64,000 nt of DNA from CADCWK01 sp035944555 (GTDB lineage: Bacteria; Chloroflexota; Chloroflexia; Thermomicrobiales; UBA6265), in assembly GCA_035944555.1 (NCBI GenBank), contig DASZAY010000031.1, forward strand, positions 248,001 to 312,000, read 5' to 3'. The position numbers and the translations under genes are program-made. Positions 34,972 to 44,467 of the stretch are shown in pieces; position 1 is the first letter of the stretch; each line of letters opens with the position of its first letter. Under the pieces are notes generated by a model. The model saw only the letters and a list, made by a program, of their open reading frames with translations. It ran no database searches and was not told the DNA's origin.

Positions 34972-35373
34972 CTATGCGCCGGGCGGGAATGTGATGACAC
35001 GTCCTGGCTCGATCGTGACGATTACGCGCGTCTCCCCCTCGCGGTCGTTGTCGCGCAGGTTGACTCCGCCGTACTTGGCACCCACCTGCTCAGCGAACGC
35101 GTAATCAGCATCTGGCGTGACCACGGCCGTTCCACGGACCTCGAGTGTCCGGTACGGGTTGGCCGGGTCCATCAGAAAGAACGATACGCGGGGATCCCGA
35201 GCCAGATTCCTGGTCTTCTGGCGGGACGAGTTGAGCGAGAGACGTATCTGTCCGTCCTGATGGAGGAACCACAGGGCAGTGGTCTGGGGACTCCCGTCCG
35301 GACCGATTGTCGTGAGGACGCCGACACCGGGTGCGGACAAGAGGTCCTGGAAGGAAGAGGGAAGCTCAGTCAT
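34972..35373 (-). CDS. PPOX-class (flavin/F420 split-barrel) oxidoreductase
   Basis: Split beta-barrel flavoprotein of 133 aa. Seen: GVGVLTTIGPDGSPQTTALW near residue 16, LSLNSSRQKTRNLARDPRVS near 45 with FFLMDPANPYRTLEVRGTA following, a layout typical of F420H2- or FMN-dependent PPOX-class enzymes. Many of these reduce small redox substrates or degrade xenobiotics. Specific cofactor and substrate cannot be read. AGGAG lies seven bases before the ATG. A quinone oxidoreductase gene precedes it on the same strand after 39 bases, so a short redox operon is likely. Confidence 0.88.
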   Translation of the reverse strand: MTELPSSFQDLLSAPGVGVLTTIGPDGSPQTTALWFLHQDGQIRLSLNSSRQKTRNLARDPRVSFFLMDPANPYRTLEVRGTAVVTPDADYAFAEQVGAKYGGVNLRDNDREGETRVIVTIEPGRVITFPPGA

Positions 35374-35412
35374 CGAGTGCTCCTGTAGGGATGACGTGGG
35401 ACGCCCTGTCGT

Positions 35413-36312
35413 CTAGCGGTGCCGCAGCACGACCTTGCCGCGGGCGCCGCCAGCAAGCGCGTTATGCGCTTTGCCCAGCTGCTCCAGACGGAACGTCGCC
35501 GCGATCGGAATCGTGATCTCGCCGCGCCCCGCTGCGTCGGCTAGCCCCTGCAGGTGTTTGGGGTCGTCGTGATGCATGACGCTAAGGAACGAGACGTCAG
35601 GGTTGATCCCCTCCGGCGCCATGACTGCACCGGCCACCTTGCCACCCGGGCGGACATGCGAGACCGTGCTGGCAACCGTACTCCCCGAGGCCGCGACCGC
35701 CGCGTCGAAGGTCGCTGTCACCATCGTGTCGGTCAGATCGATCGCTTCACCCGCTACCGATCGGCCCTCGTCCAGGTCAGCGGTCCGAACGCCGGCGACC
35801 GGCACGGCACCGAGCTCCCGCAGGTATTGGGTCGCCGCTCGACCGACGGCACCCAATGCCCCGCCGACCAGCACGCGGTCACCCGGCTGGACGCCGAGCA
35901 TGTCGACCGCCTGGCGCCCGGTAAGCCCGGACAGGGGCAGGGCCGCCCCCCGCTCGAAGTCGACTCCGGCCGGAAGCTTCGCGACCCCGGCCACCGGGAC
36001 AGCTACGTACTCGGCATGGGAGCCGCGACCCGTGACGCCGATGTGGGCGATCACTCGATCACCAACAGCGAAGGTCGTCACGCCGTCGCCGACGCTCTCG
36101 ACGGTGCCAGCCGCGTCCCCTCCCAGGATGGCGGGCAGGTCGAGCGGCATCATCTCGGCGACGAAGCCCTGGCGCAGATACAGGTCGAGATGGTTGACGG
36201 CCGATGCCTCGACGCGGATCAACACTTCGCCGGAAGCCGGCACCGGCGTGGGGATGTCGTCGACGTGGAACTGGTCGATGTCGCCATAGGCGTGCAGACG
36301 GACGGCTTTCAT
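35413..36312 (-). CDS. Medium-chain NADP-dependent quinone oxidoreductase
   Basis: Zinc-independent MDR-family reductase (QOR-like), 299 aa. Seen: MKAVRLHAYGDIDQFHVDDI at the start, ASAVNHLDLYLRQGF near 40, the GroES-like DAAGTVESVGDGVT and FAVGDRV near 70, and a Rossmann GGALGAVGRAATQYL near 155 (GxxGxxG-type). No zinc-ligand cysteines. The start at 36312 has AGGAG eight bases upstream. It precedes the PPOX gene and probably helps reduce quinones or enones. Confidence 0.9.
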   Translation of the reverse strand: MKAVRLHAYGDIDQFHVDDIPTPVPASGEVLIRVEASAVNHLDLYLRQGFVAEMMPLDLPAILGGDAAGTVESVGDGVTTFAVGDRVIAHIGVTGRGSHAEYVAVPVAGVAKLPAGVDFERGAALPLSGLTGRQAVDMLGVQPGDRVLVGGALGAVGRAATQYLRELGAVPVAGVRTADLDEGRSVAGEAIDLTDTMVTATFDAAVAASGSTVASTVSHVRPGGKVAGAVMAPEGINPDVSFLSVMHHDDPKHLQGLADAAGRGEITIPIAATFRLEQLGKAHNALAGGARGKVVLRHR

Positions 36313-36567
36313 GGTGGGGTCTCCTTGATCAGGCATGTCGTTTTTTTTCAGCGTTGCCTTCGTGTCTCGCAGCGCCATGTTCACAGGATAGGCCGTGCTT
36401 CTATGAGGCCATATGGCAGGACACCCGGCACGACATGTCACTTTCCCTCGTGGCGGTAATGGCACCCAAGCACGCGCCGCGGAGGGTCGCAAGTGCCCGG
36501 GCATCGTCTCGAGCATGAGTCCGGTGCTCGTCCTTCGCATCTCTTCAGACTGGACCGGGGAACACGA
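36313..36567. other. Intergenic region upstream of quinone oxidoreductase
   Basis: No gene seen. An A-rich/T-rich run (TTTTTTTT near 36342) stands out against the high-GC surroundings and may belong to the oxidoreductase promoter, which would read leftward. Confidence 0.35.
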
Positions 36568-36597
36568 CGGGGCTCAGGCATACCTGCCTGAGCCCCG
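36568..36597 (-). terminator. Terminator of the VanW gene
   Basis: Perfect 13-bp stem (CGGGGCTCAGGCA with complement) with a 4-base loop, about 80 bases downstream of the VanW stop. Confidence 0.75.
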
Positions 36598-36680
36598 CGG
36601 ACGTGGGACGACGGCTTGCGCCCCGATTCCATGGGAGGAGAGGAGAGACGGCGCCGACACCGGTCATGCTCCGGGACCAG

Positions 36681-37943
36681 TCACACTCCTACAAGGGTGA
36701 CCTGCGGCATCGGCTCATATCGACTGTAGAATGAGTCCTCGGCCAGCACGCTCCCGTCCATCGACACGACGGTCCGGACGATCGTCGCCTCGATCCCTTC
36801 CTGGGCCATCTGGGTCACTTCCTGGGTCCCTGGGGCGAGGTCCGCACTCGTGCGCTCCACCGGATCAGGCGGCGGGATCGGGTCGCCCAGCCAAGGACCA
36901 TCGATCCCGACACCCCAGCCAGGTGCCGTGCCGTACAGGCTGGCCACTACCCGCTCACCCAGGACGTCCAGCTGCAGCAGCAGCCAGTTGCCGGTCGTGT
37001 TGACGAAGGTCAGGTCGAGCGGCCACTCCTCGGCGCTCTCGGCCTGATAGATGGCAGCGTCGAACCCGAGTGTCCATCCGTCCAGCTCATAGAAGCCCAC
37101 ACGGGACGAGTGGGGATGCCACTCGCCGAACGGGAGCCCGGCGAGCAAGGCTGCGCGGTAGACGGTTGTGGAGACCTGGCACGCCCCGCCACCGATGGCG
37201 CTGGTGAACCAGTCGCCCATGATGATCTTGCCCTCGACGAAGCCTCGCTCCACGGTGATCGGTCCCAGCGACTGGTTGTAGGAGAAGGTCGCACCGGGCG
37301 CGATCAGGGTCTGGGAAACCCAGTACGCGCTGACACGCACGTTCTCACCGCGTTCCCACGACGACCCGACGAACGACGTGTCCCCCTGCGCGACGAGTTC
37401 GGAGATCCCCAGCTCATCCAGCCGCGTCCCGTCGATGTCGGGCGTGACCCTCTCCAGCCGGAGGGACACGCTACGGTCGTCACTCGCCGCGGCTGCCAGG
37501 ATGTCGTCGATGAGTTGCGTCCGATCGATCATCTGACCGGGAGTACCAGGCGACATCACGTACAGCCCATCGTCCCAGCCCAGCGTCGCGTTCATCGGGG
37601 CGATGTCCAGCGTGAGGATGATGGGATCCACGAGCTGCTCGATCCACCACGGATCCAGCCACGGCTCGTCCGTCGCCGGATCATCCGGGAGCACGATGCC
37701 CCGCGCGAGGTCGGCGGGACTCAGGCGCCAGGAGTCATTGCCGTGGACGAGGGTGATCGGCCTGGAGGTCAATCGCGTCACGGTGACCCGTCCGCGTCCC
37801 GCGTCGGTACCGGTGGTCGCCGCGGGGGGTCCGCTGGTTGGCAGGATCCCCCCGGCCCGGCTCGCGACGGCAGCCGGGATCCCGGCCCTGAGGATTGATC
37901 GCCGACTGATCGGACGACGCGGCAACGGTCTGAACCCGTTCAT
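36681..37943 (-). CDS. VanW-family exported protein with G5-like end
   Basis: Exported protein of 420 aa. Seen: a Tat-like start (PRRPISRRSILRAGIPAAVA), then a beta-rich N-terminal domain, VanW domain from about 195 to 320 with WVSQTLIAPGATFSYNQSLG, FVEGKIIMGDWFTSAIGGGA then CQVSTTVYRAAL and HSSRVGFYELDGWTLGFDA, and a C-terminal segment from about 360 (VTQMAQEGIEATIVRTVVS) that looks like a G5 domain. VanW proteins occur with glycopeptide-resistance genes in some bacteria but are widespread surface proteins of unknown function; no vancomycin-resistance enzymes are here. AGAGGT lies five bases before the ATG. Confidence 0.88.
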   Translation of the reverse strand: MNGFRPLPRRPISRRSILRAGIPAAVASRAGGILPTSGPPAATTGTDAGRGRVTVTRLTSRPITLVHGNDSWRLSPADLARGIVLPDDPATDEPWLDPWWIEQLVDPIILTLDIAPMNATLGWDDGLYVMSPGTPGQMIDRTQLIDDILAAAASDDRSVSLRLERVTPDIDGTRLDELGISELVAQGDTSFVGSSWERGENVRVSAYWVSQTLIAPGATFSYNQSLGPITVERGFVEGKIIMGDWFTSAIGGGACQVSTTVYRAALLAGLPFGEWHPHSSRVGFYELDGWTLGFDAAIYQAESAEEWPLDLTFVNTTGNWLLLQLDVLGERVVASLYGTAPGWGVGIDGPWLGDPIPPPDPVERTSADLAPGTQEVTQMAQEGIEATIVRTVVSMDGSVLAEDSFYSRYEPMPQVTLVGV

Positions 37944-37998
37944 CAGTGACCTCTGTCAGATCCGGGCGTGGGCACCGGACGCGTCCGGGCCTCGGGTG

Positions 37999-38943
37999 TC
38001 AGCCGTTGTCCGGGGTCGATATGAGCAGCAGGTGGTTCCCCGACGGGTCGTTCACCAGCACACCATCGCCGTGGCGCCTCGCGATGCCACCGGCTGCTTC
38101 CACCCGCGCTACCGTTGCCGCCAGGTCGCCCGGAGAGCGAAGAACCAGGGTCACGTAGCGCAGGCCAGAGGCACCGGTGGGCCGCTGGCCGCGGCCGGCG
38201 CTCTCCCAGACATTTGCGGCCAGGCGATGCGGGAAGGACCCGCCGGCCGACATGTCAGCAGCGCCAAGTCCGATCATGTACATGTTCAGCGTGAAGCCGA
38301 TGACGTCGCGGTAGTACGCCACCGTCTCATCGATGTCGGCCACCCGCAGGTGGACGTGTCCCATGAAAGTGCCCGCCGGGAGCCCGGGAGTCACGTCTCC
38401 ACCCGGGATATGGGAGAAGAGCCACGCCAGGTCGATCGGCGCCCGGCCACTGTGAGGTCGCCCCTCAGCGTCCGTGAGTTCGGGGCCATTCGGCCCCATC
38501 CGCGCCGAGCCAAGCCGGTCCCGGGTCTCGAAGGCGAGCTCGAGCCCGTTCCCGTCGGGATCGTCGATGTAATCGGCGTAGTGCATCAGGTGGTCGGTGG
38601 GGTAGTGCTGGACGCCCGCGGCATGCAATCGCCCCACGACCCGGGCGAACCCGTGCAGGGTCGGCAGGTGCAGGGCCAGGTGGTAGAGACCGCTGCGCGC
38701 TCGCGGCGCGGGCCCCGTTGCCCCGGGATGCAGGACGACCAGCGATCGGCCCCCGGCACCCAGCTGGATGCCGTCCTCCGCATCCCCGATAAGCTCGAGC
38801 CCGACGAGATCGCGCCAGAAGCGCAGCGACCGCTCGCGATCAGTCACATCGAGGTGTACCGCGGCGAATGTGGCGAAGTCCTTCGCCGTACTGTTTTCCA
38901 CCAGGGCAGTCGGCCGTGTATCTGTCGTCACAGTGACCTCCAT
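37999..38943 (-). CDS. VOC-family dioxygenase/glyoxalase-like protein
   Basis: Two-domain vicinal oxygen chelate protein, 314 aa. Seen: AAVHLDVTDRERSLRFWRDL near residue 28 and GHVHLRVADIDETVAYYRDV near 195, each opening a VOC module with a metal-ligand His; GLYHLALHLPTLHGF near 85, GNGLELAFETRD near 133 and a late GNHLLLIS near 303. It resembles extradiol catechol 2,3-dioxygenase or CatE-like enzymes, so Fe(II)-dependent ring cleavage is possible. ATG 38943 is used; a GTG four codons on, just after GGAGGT, is an alternative start. Confidence 0.87.
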   Translation of the reverse strand: MEVTVTTDTRPTALVENSTAKDFATFAAVHLDVTDRERSLRFWRDLVGLELIGDAEDGIQLGAGGRSLVVLHPGATGPAPRARSGLYHLALHLPTLHGFARVVGRLHAAGVQHYPTDHLMHYADYIDDPDGNGLELAFETRDRLGSARMGPNGPELTDAEGRPHSGRAPIDLAWLFSHIPGGDVTPGLPAGTFMGHVHLRVADIDETVAYYRDVIGFTLNMYMIGLGAADMSAGGSFPHRLAANVWESAGRGQRPTGASGLRYVTLVLRSPGDLAATVARVEAAGGIARRHGDGVLVNDPSGNHLLLISTPDNG

Positions 38944-39000
38944 GAGTTCTTCGGGGGTTGTCCGGCATCTGTCGGAGTTGCGGTCGCGTGTTGTGCCTCC

Positions 39001-39029
39001 TGCCTGTGTCGATCAGGCCGACACAGGCA
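39001..39029 (-). terminator. Hairpin between DoxX-like and VOC genes
   Basis: Perfect 11-bp stem (TGCCTGTGTCG with complement) with a 7-base loop, 58 bases upstream of the VOC start and about 70 after the DoxX-like stop. Confidence 0.6.
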
Positions 39030-39097
39030 CTGGCACTGGCACGCGAGACCCCCACCGGTCAGGGCGCGGGAACGGTGCATGACGGGGTGTACGCGTC

Positions 39098-39517
39098 CTA
39101 CGCCGCGGTACGGGCGGTGCCTGGGCTACGCGAGCCCACGCGCGGAGTGACAGGAAGGCGGACAGCCCGTCCCCAGGCCACAAAAGCGAGCGCGGCTGCC
39201 AGGATCACCGTGACGATCATCGACGATGCCTCACCTCGCACCAGGTGGAACAGCGTGGCTCCGACCATGTCCAGAGCAAGGGCGACGGCGGCGATCACCG
39301 TCAGGTGTGGCTGGATACGGGTAGCAGCTGGCAGGACCAGCCCGAGCGCGCCGAGGACTTCCGCCAGGCCGATGAGGCGGACCAGGAGGTCCGGGACGTC
39401 GGCGGTCCAGGGCAGGGAGTCGTGAATGTCGGCGATGGGCATGGCCAGCTTCATCGCTCCCGAGGCGAGGAAGACGAGGGCGAGCACGGCCTGGGCGATC
39501 CATAGCGAGATCTTCAT
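39098..39517 (-). CDS. DoxX-like membrane protein
   Basis: Four-helix membrane protein of 139 aa. Seen: WIAQAVLALVFLASGAMKLA at residues 6-25, the DoxX opening, LIGLAEVLGALGLVLPAATR near 48 and two more hydrophobic stretches to about 110. DoxX-family proteins are linked to quinone or thiol redox chemistry in membranes; this subfamily is uncharacterised. ATG 39517 has AGAGGT close upstream. Confidence 0.85.
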   Translation of the reverse strand: MKISLWIAQAVLALVFLASGAMKLAMPIADIHDSLPWTADVPDLLVRLIGLAEVLGALGLVLPAATRIQPHLTVIAAVALALDMVGATLFHLVRGEASSMIVTVILAAALAFVAWGRAVRLPVTPRVGSRSPGTARTAA

Positions 39518-39627
39518 GGGTACCTCTGGTTGGATGAGAGCGGAGGTCATGGCAGGCGGGCGACCCTGCGCCCGCCTCCCATGTCCCGGGGAGCTGAGGG
39601 ATGGGGTTCGTGGCGGCGGGTCGCTGC

Positions 39628-40143
39628 CTAGGAGCCGGGAGCGACCGGGCCGCTCATCAGCGAGAAGAGGTACTCCTCGGCGATCCGGCCGTCCTCCCAC
39701 CGGGCGATGGTGGCCGACGTCGAGCCATCGTTGGAGACCCCGGTCACCGCGATCCAGTCACCGGCGCCGATGCGGATCGGATGAGCGACGATCGTCGAGT
39801 CCGGCACCTGGGCGATGAACCCCTGGCCCCAGGCGAGATGCGCATCGATCCCGTCCGTCGTCTGCCCGAAGCCTTCGACGTGGACGTCCTCTGTGTGAAG
39901 CTGGCGGAACAGCTCCCAGTCCCTGTTGTTCCAGGCCTCGAAGTCGAGCTGATCGAACAGGGCAAGGTTCTGCTCGGCGGTTTGGCTGTCGGCTGCCGTG
40001 ATGGGGGTGCCATCAGCGGCCGGTGTCGCGTTCTGGGCGGTCGCGATTCGCGCGATCATGCCGGAGAGAGCGGCCCCCGCGATGGCAGCCGTCCCGCCAC
40101 GAGCGAGTACCTGTCGACGATCGGTCCGGGCGGTCATATCCAT
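39628..40143 (-). CDS. Exported SnoaL-like (NTF2-fold) protein
   Basis: Protein of 171 aa with an N-terminal Tat-like signal (RTDRRQVLARGGTAAIAGAA) ending about residue 37 (ATAQN), then a SnoaL-type domain: FDQLDFEAWNNRDWELFRQL near 63, HTEDVHVEGFGQTTDGIDAH near 83 and RWEDGRIAEEYLFS near 150. The NTF2 cone usually holds a small hydrophobic ligand or serves as an isomerase/cyclase pocket. AGGAG lies six bases upstream of the ATG. It precedes the DoxX-like gene on the same strand. Confidence 0.85.
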   Translation of the reverse strand: MDMTARTDRRQVLARGGTAAIAGAALSGMIARIATAQNATPAADGTPITAADSQTAEQNLALFDQLDFEAWNNRDWELFRQLHTEDVHVEGFGQTTDGIDAHLAWGQGFIAQVPDSTIVAHPIRIGAGDWIAVTGVSNDGSTSATIARWEDGRIAEEYLFSLMSGPVAPGS

Positions 40144-40265
40144 GAGTGGCTCCTATTCCTCTGACAGGATGTCGGTTTTCCTGTCCCGCCACGCGCTGGT
40201 CGTGCGGCGATGTAATGAGGATAGGTGCTGGATCGGTGGTGGCGAATGGCGAAATCGCCGACTTC

Positions 40266-41144
40266 CTATGTCGATTTACCGACGCGCCGATATTCCTGCG
40301 GACTGAGGCCGACGATCCGCTTGAAGACCTTGCTGAGATGAAACTGGTCGGCGTACCCCAGCTCGACCGCGATCTCCTTCAGGGACAGCCCCGAGTGACG
40401 AAGGAGTCGCTTGGCTTCCAGCATGAGCCGATCATCGATCACCCGCTTGGTGGACAATCCCAGGACATGGTTCAGGACAGTCGAGAGACGATCAGCGTCA
40501 AGACCAAGTAACTGAGCGTAGTGCGCTACACCATGCTGCGCCACGTAGTCCTGCTCGAGCAGATTGATGAAGTCCCGATAGATCCGCTGCTCTTCGCGGG
40601 CAGCGTGATCAGCGCCAGCGGTCCGAGCGATACGCTCGATCCGTAGCAGGAGCAGCGTCAGCACTGCGCGCAGTGCGGCGTCGCGCTCTGGCCCAGCCGG
40701 CCTGGCTGATTCCTCCTCGATGAGGTCGGGGAACGCGGCGAGTGACTCCAGATCGACTGGCGAGAGGGCGAGGGCTGGGTACCCACTAGGTGGGACAGAG
40801 AACGGAGCATCCGCTCCGGCTGGCAGGAGTTCTTCCGCAACGCGGAGCATCCAGCCGACGGCTCCGACGATACGGTCCAGCAGGTGGACCTGCCCCCTAG
40901 AGATCAGCGAGAGGGAATGGGGACCGATATCCCTGGATTCCCCATCCACGGTGTGACGGAGACGCCCCGCTTCGATCAGAAAGATCTCGTGGAACCCGTG
41001 GCGATGGGGAAGATTCGTCGGCGCGTTGACGAAGGTCTCACTTCGCAGGCGTACAAACACGAGCGGCGCGTCAGCGGACCGCGCGGCGTCGGGTCCCAGC
41101 TCAATATATGGTGGAGTGGCGGAACGGCTCATACGAGACATCAT
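40266..41144 (-). CDS. AraC-family transcriptional regulator
   Basis: Regulator of 292 aa with an N-terminal cupin sensor and C-terminal double HTH. Seen: LPHRHGFHEIFLIEAGRLRH near residue 44 (cupin with ligand-type histidines), IGPHSLSLISRGQVHLLDR near 72, then VAHYAQLLGLDADRLSTVLN near 205 and LSLKEIAVELGYADQFHLSK then VFKRIVGLSPQEYRR near 255-288, the AraC signature. It lies just upstream, on the same strand, of the SnoaL/DoxX/VOC genes and may control them. Confidence 0.9.
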   Translation of the reverse strand: MMSRMSRSATPPYIELGPDAARSADAPLVFVRLRSETFVNAPTNLPHRHGFHEIFLIEAGRLRHTVDGESRDIGPHSLSLISRGQVHLLDRIVGAVGWMLRVAEELLPAGADAPFSVPPSGYPALALSPVDLESLAAFPDLIEEESARPAGPERDAALRAVLTLLLLRIERIARTAGADHAAREEQRIYRDFINLLEQDYVAQHGVAHYAQLLGLDADRLSTVLNHVLGLSTKRVIDDRLMLEAKRLLRHSGLSLKEIAVELGYADQFHLSKVFKRIVGLSPQEYRRVGKST

Positions 41145-41252
41145 ACGTCCCTTGGGGTGCCGCTTCGTCGACGTCGATCCTTTCGGTGAATGCCATCACC
41201 AGGAATGGACAGGAGTGGTTGCCTCCAGTGGAGACGGCAGACCGAAAGGCGA

Positions 41253-41792
41253 TCAGTGAGTAAGGGTCTTGCCTACGATTACAACGAGTCCAAGGAGTAC
41301 CTCAGCCAGCACGATCAGCACGCGTCCCCAGAACGGGATGACCGTGCGGCGGACCGCGAACAAGGCAGCGGCGACCAGCGTCAACATCATCGAGCCGATC
41401 GCGAGGATCAGAGCGGTTCGCAAGCTGAGCAGATCAGTCAGGCTCAGCAACAGGAACACCGACGGGACGATCATGACTACCAGGCTCTGCCCGGCCGTGA
41501 AGAAGATGTCGCGCGCGATGCCGTGGCGCCCATCCTCGGTGTGACTGAAGAAGACTCCGTGCGCGAGGAACTCCGACAGCAGGCTGGCCAACCAGAGCGT
41601 GCCGAGGGACAGCACCAGACTCGTTAGCGCCGATGCGGCTGATTCGTCATCAACATGGATGAGCAGCAGGGTGAGGACTGAAACAGCGGTGAGAGTCGCG
41701 TAGATTCGTTCCCGTAATGCGCCAACGGATGAGGCTGGATGACTGATCCCGGCCCTGTCGTCTTGCGTGACGTCGAACTGTCGGTTTGTCAT
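41253..41792 (-). CDS. Four-helix membrane protein, unknown
   Basis: Not recognised. 179 aa; four hydrophobic helices (for example ERIYATLTAVSVLTLLLIHV, SLVLSLGTLWLASLLSEFLA, GQSLVVMIVPSVFLLLSLTD, IPFWGRVLIVLAEVLLGLVV). A His-rich loop HGVFFSHTEDGRHGIARD between helices 2 and 3 is distinctive. GGGAGAGAAG precedes ATG 41792. Sits between the AraC gene and the MMPL gene, all on the minus strand but separated by a terminator. Confidence 0.75.
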   Translation of the reverse strand: MTNRQFDVTQDDRAGISHPASSVGALRERIYATLTAVSVLTLLLIHVDDESAASALTSLVLSLGTLWLASLLSEFLAHGVFFSHTEDGRHGIARDIFFTAGQSLVVMIVPSVFLLLSLTDLLSLRTALILAIGSMMLTLVAAALFAVRRTVIPFWGRVLIVLAEVLLGLVVIVGKTLTH

Positions 41793-41993
41793 GCCGCTTC
41801 TCTCCCATGGTGTCTGGATTGGCCCGACCCTTCTCGATCGCCGACCTTGCTGTATCCCCGTCAACGAGCACCGTGCCGGCCCTGGCAGGACTCCCCACAC
41901 GATCACCACCACAATGCCCGCATTGTCCTCACGGCCGCACCTGAGTCATCACATTTCTACACCGGCTCGGCGTTCCCTATCGCCAGGATGTCA

Positions 41994-42039
41994 GTACCCG
42001 AGCAGCCCTGGTTGGAATCCACCAGGGCTGCTCGGGTAC
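41994..42039 (-). terminator. Terminator of the MMPL transporter gene
   Basis: 19-bp perfect stem (GTACCCGAGCAGCCCTGGT with complement) with an 8-base loop, 54 bases downstream of the MMPL stop. Confidence 0.85.
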
Positions 42040-42092
42040 CGATCAGGGTTGTGACCCCTCGCTAGGACATCGGATCACTGGATCCTTGGCGG

Positions 42093-44351
42093 TTACCCAG
42101 CCTGACCAGCGATCGGGTGGAGCCTGCCTGGGACGACCTCAACGTTGGTCGGCTCCTCGAGCGTCCGGCCCTCGGTATCGATGGTCGGCAGCGCTCGGTC
42201 CAGCCAGCGCGGGATCCACCAGGACCTCGCCCCGAGCAGAGTCATGGCCGCCGGGACGATGATCATCCGGACCACGAAGGCGTCCACGAGCACGCCGACC
42301 GTCAGCGCGACCGCGATCGAGCCGACGATGGCCTCGCCCGACGTCCCGAATCCGGCGAACACCGCCGCCATGATCAGGGCTGCCGCGACCACCACAGCAC
42401 CGGCGCGACGGAAGCCGCTGATGATCGCGTCCCGGGTCGAGAGGCCGCGGACGTGGGCCTCGTGGATACGGGAGACCAGGAACACCTGGTAGTCCATCGC
42501 CAGGCCGAACAGGATGCCGACGATGATGACCGGCAGGAAGCTCAGCAGCGGCCCGCCCTCCTTGCCGCCGAAGATCTCGATGCCCCAGCCGAACTGGAAG
42601 ACCGCGACGGTCGCGCCGAAGCTGGCGCCGAGCGAGAGCAGGAAGCCCAGCGCGGCGATCACCGGGACCAGGATCGAGCGGAACAGCAGGACCAGCAGGA
42701 CCATCGCCAGGCCGACGATCAGGATGATGTACTGGATGAGCGCCTGGTTGAGCTTCTCGTTGATGTCGATGTCGACGGCCGTCGTGCCGGTCACGGCGAC
42801 ATCGGCCCCAGTCACGTCGTTGGTCGCCGACCGGATGGCGTGGACGAGTTCGGCGGTCGCGTCATCGTTCGGGCCGCCCGTCGAGGTGACGGAGATGATG
42901 GCGGCCGTGTTGGCCGGGTTGGGCTGGGCCGGGGCGACGGAGGCGACGTTGTCCAGGCCGGCGATCCGGTCGGTGACGGTGGTGGCGAGCGTGGTGACGT
43001 CCTGCCCCTGGACCAGCACGACCAGCGGCGACTCGTACCCATCTCCGAAGTTGTCGGCGATCAGGGTGTAGGCGCGGCGCTCGCTGCTGTCGGGGTCGCT
43101 GCCGCCCGGGGTGGTGAGCGCGGTGTCCATCGACAGGACGGGGATCGCGACGATGGCGACCGCGACGATGGCGACGACCAGGCTGTGCAGCGGGCGCGCC
43201 GTGACGAGCTTCGCCCACCGAGTCAGGAAGCTGGGACGCGGGGCAGGGCGATCGGTCCCGGCAAACACCTCTTGATTGCCATTCCCGTTGAAGGCGTAGC
43301 GATGCTGCGCCTCCCTGCGCTCCTTCTTCGGCAGGGCGCGGTAGCCCATCCGCCGGAGCAGGATCGGGAGCAGGGTCAGCGACGCGAGGACGGCGATGGC
43401 GATGGCGAAGGCCGCGGCGACGCCCATCTCGGTGAGGAACGGGATATTGACGACGAACAGGCCGATCAGCGCGATGACCACCGTGAGGCCGGCGAACACG
43501 ACCGCGGAACCCGCCGTACCCAGCGCCATCGGGACGGCTTCCTGGATGGACCGACCCGCCCGCAGCTCGTCACGGAAGCGGGAGATGATGAACAGCGAGT
43601 AGTCGATGCCGACGGCGAGGCCGAGCATGACGGCGAGGATTGGGGTCGACGCCTGGATCGGCATCGCGGCGGAGAAGGCCAGGACGCCCAGGATGCCCAC
43701 CGCGACACCGGAGAGGGCGACCAGCATGTTGGCGCCGGCGGCCACGAACGATCCGAAGGTCAGGACCAGCACCACGAACGCGATGATCGGACCGACCGCC
43801 TCGCTGGCACTGCCACCGGCGGAAGGTTGCCCCTCCAGCGAGCCACCCAGTTCGACCGTCAGGCCCGCCGCGCGGGCGCTCTCGACCGTCTGGTCGATCT
43901 GCTCGCTCAGCGTCTCGGACTCGTCGGTGCCTCCCTCGATGCCGTTGACCGCGATATCGGCGACGGCCACCTGCCCGTTTTCGGATACGTACGGCCGAGC
44001 CGCGTCAAAGGGATCGGACACCGATGTGACGTGCTCGATCTGCCCGACCGCCTGGACCGCCGACGTGATGGCGGCTGAGGTGCTGGCATCCGTCACGGCG
44101 CCGGAAGTTGACTGGAAGACGAGCTGCAGGTCGATCTGGTCCTCGGGGGTATCGGTCTGGGGGAAGGCCGTCTCCATGACGGTGAGCGCTTCGCCCGACT
44201 CGGTGCCGGGGATACTGAAGGCTCCCTCGGAGAACTCCAGCCCGGAAACCGCCACCACGGCGGCGACCAGGAACACCGCCAGCCACGTCCCCACGACGGC
44301 GCGTCCGTGGCTCATGCACCACTTGGCCAGGTTAAAGAGTCCGCGTGCCAT
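42093..44351 (-). CDS. MMPL/RND-family transporter
   Basis: Large proton-driven exporter of 752 aa, similar to MmpL/HpnN/YdfJ proteins that export lipids or hydrophobic drugs. Seen: first helix VVGTWLAVFLVAAVVAVSGL near residue 20, a periplasmic loop to about 175, helices 2-6 with LGLAVGIDYSLFIISRFRDE near 248 (conserved D-Y pair in helix 4), a basic cytoplasmic loop near 350-375, a second periplasmic loop, and a mirrored LAMDYQVFLVSRIHEAHVRG near 625. Two similar halves give 12 helices. GAGAGGT precedes the ATG. It follows a kinase/regulator pair on the same strand, which probably controls it. Confidence 0.92.
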   Translation of the reverse strand: MARGLFNLAKWCMSHGRAVVGTWLAVFLVAAVVAVSGLEFSEGAFSIPGTESGEALTVMETAFPQTDTPEDQIDLQLVFQSTSGAVTDASTSAAITSAVQAVGQIEHVTSVSDPFDAARPYVSENGQVAVADIAVNGIEGGTDESETLSEQIDQTVESARAAGLTVELGGSLEGQPSAGGSASEAVGPIIAFVVLVLTFGSFVAAGANMLVALSGVAVGILGVLAFSAAMPIQASTPILAVMLGLAVGIDYSLFIISRFRDELRAGRSIQEAVPMALGTAGSAVVFAGLTVVIALIGLFVVNIPFLTEMGVAAAFAIAIAVLASLTLLPILLRRMGYRALPKKERREAQHRYAFNGNGNQEVFAGTDRPAPRPSFLTRWAKLVTARPLHSLVVAIVAVAIVAIPVLSMDTALTTPGGSDPDSSERRAYTLIADNFGDGYESPLVVLVQGQDVTTLATTVTDRIAGLDNVASVAPAQPNPANTAAIISVTSTGGPNDDATAELVHAIRSATNDVTGADVAVTGTTAVDIDINEKLNQALIQYIILIVGLAMVLLVLLFRSILVPVIAALGFLLSLGASFGATVAVFQFGWGIEIFGGKEGGPLLSFLPVIIVGILFGLAMDYQVFLVSRIHEAHVRGLSTRDAIISGFRRAGAVVVAAALIMAAVFAGFGTSGEAIVGSIAVALTVGVLVDAFVVRMIIVPAAMTLLGARSWWIPRWLDRALPTIDTEGRTLEEPTNVEVVPGRLHPIAGQAG

Positions 44352-44467
44352 GTTGACCTCTCATCCGTCGAATGACGCTCGTCGTTCCTGGTCAGGCAGG
44401 TCCTGTCCAGTAGGTCCAAGGATGTCGTCCGGGGCGAGAGGCGTCGTCGTGCAGGCGTGGTAGCGGC

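Noticed and set aside
39030..39050. Short GGCACTGGCACTGGCAC tandem repeat as a CRISPR or VNTR
   Set aside because: Only about two and a half copies of six bases, probably chance beside the hairpin at 39001-39029.
42117..44078. Long plus-strand reading frame opposite the MMPL gene
   Set aside because: It is a shadow caused by high GC; its translation is low-complexity Asp/Arg/Gly/Glu with no domain, while the minus strand encodes a clear transporter.
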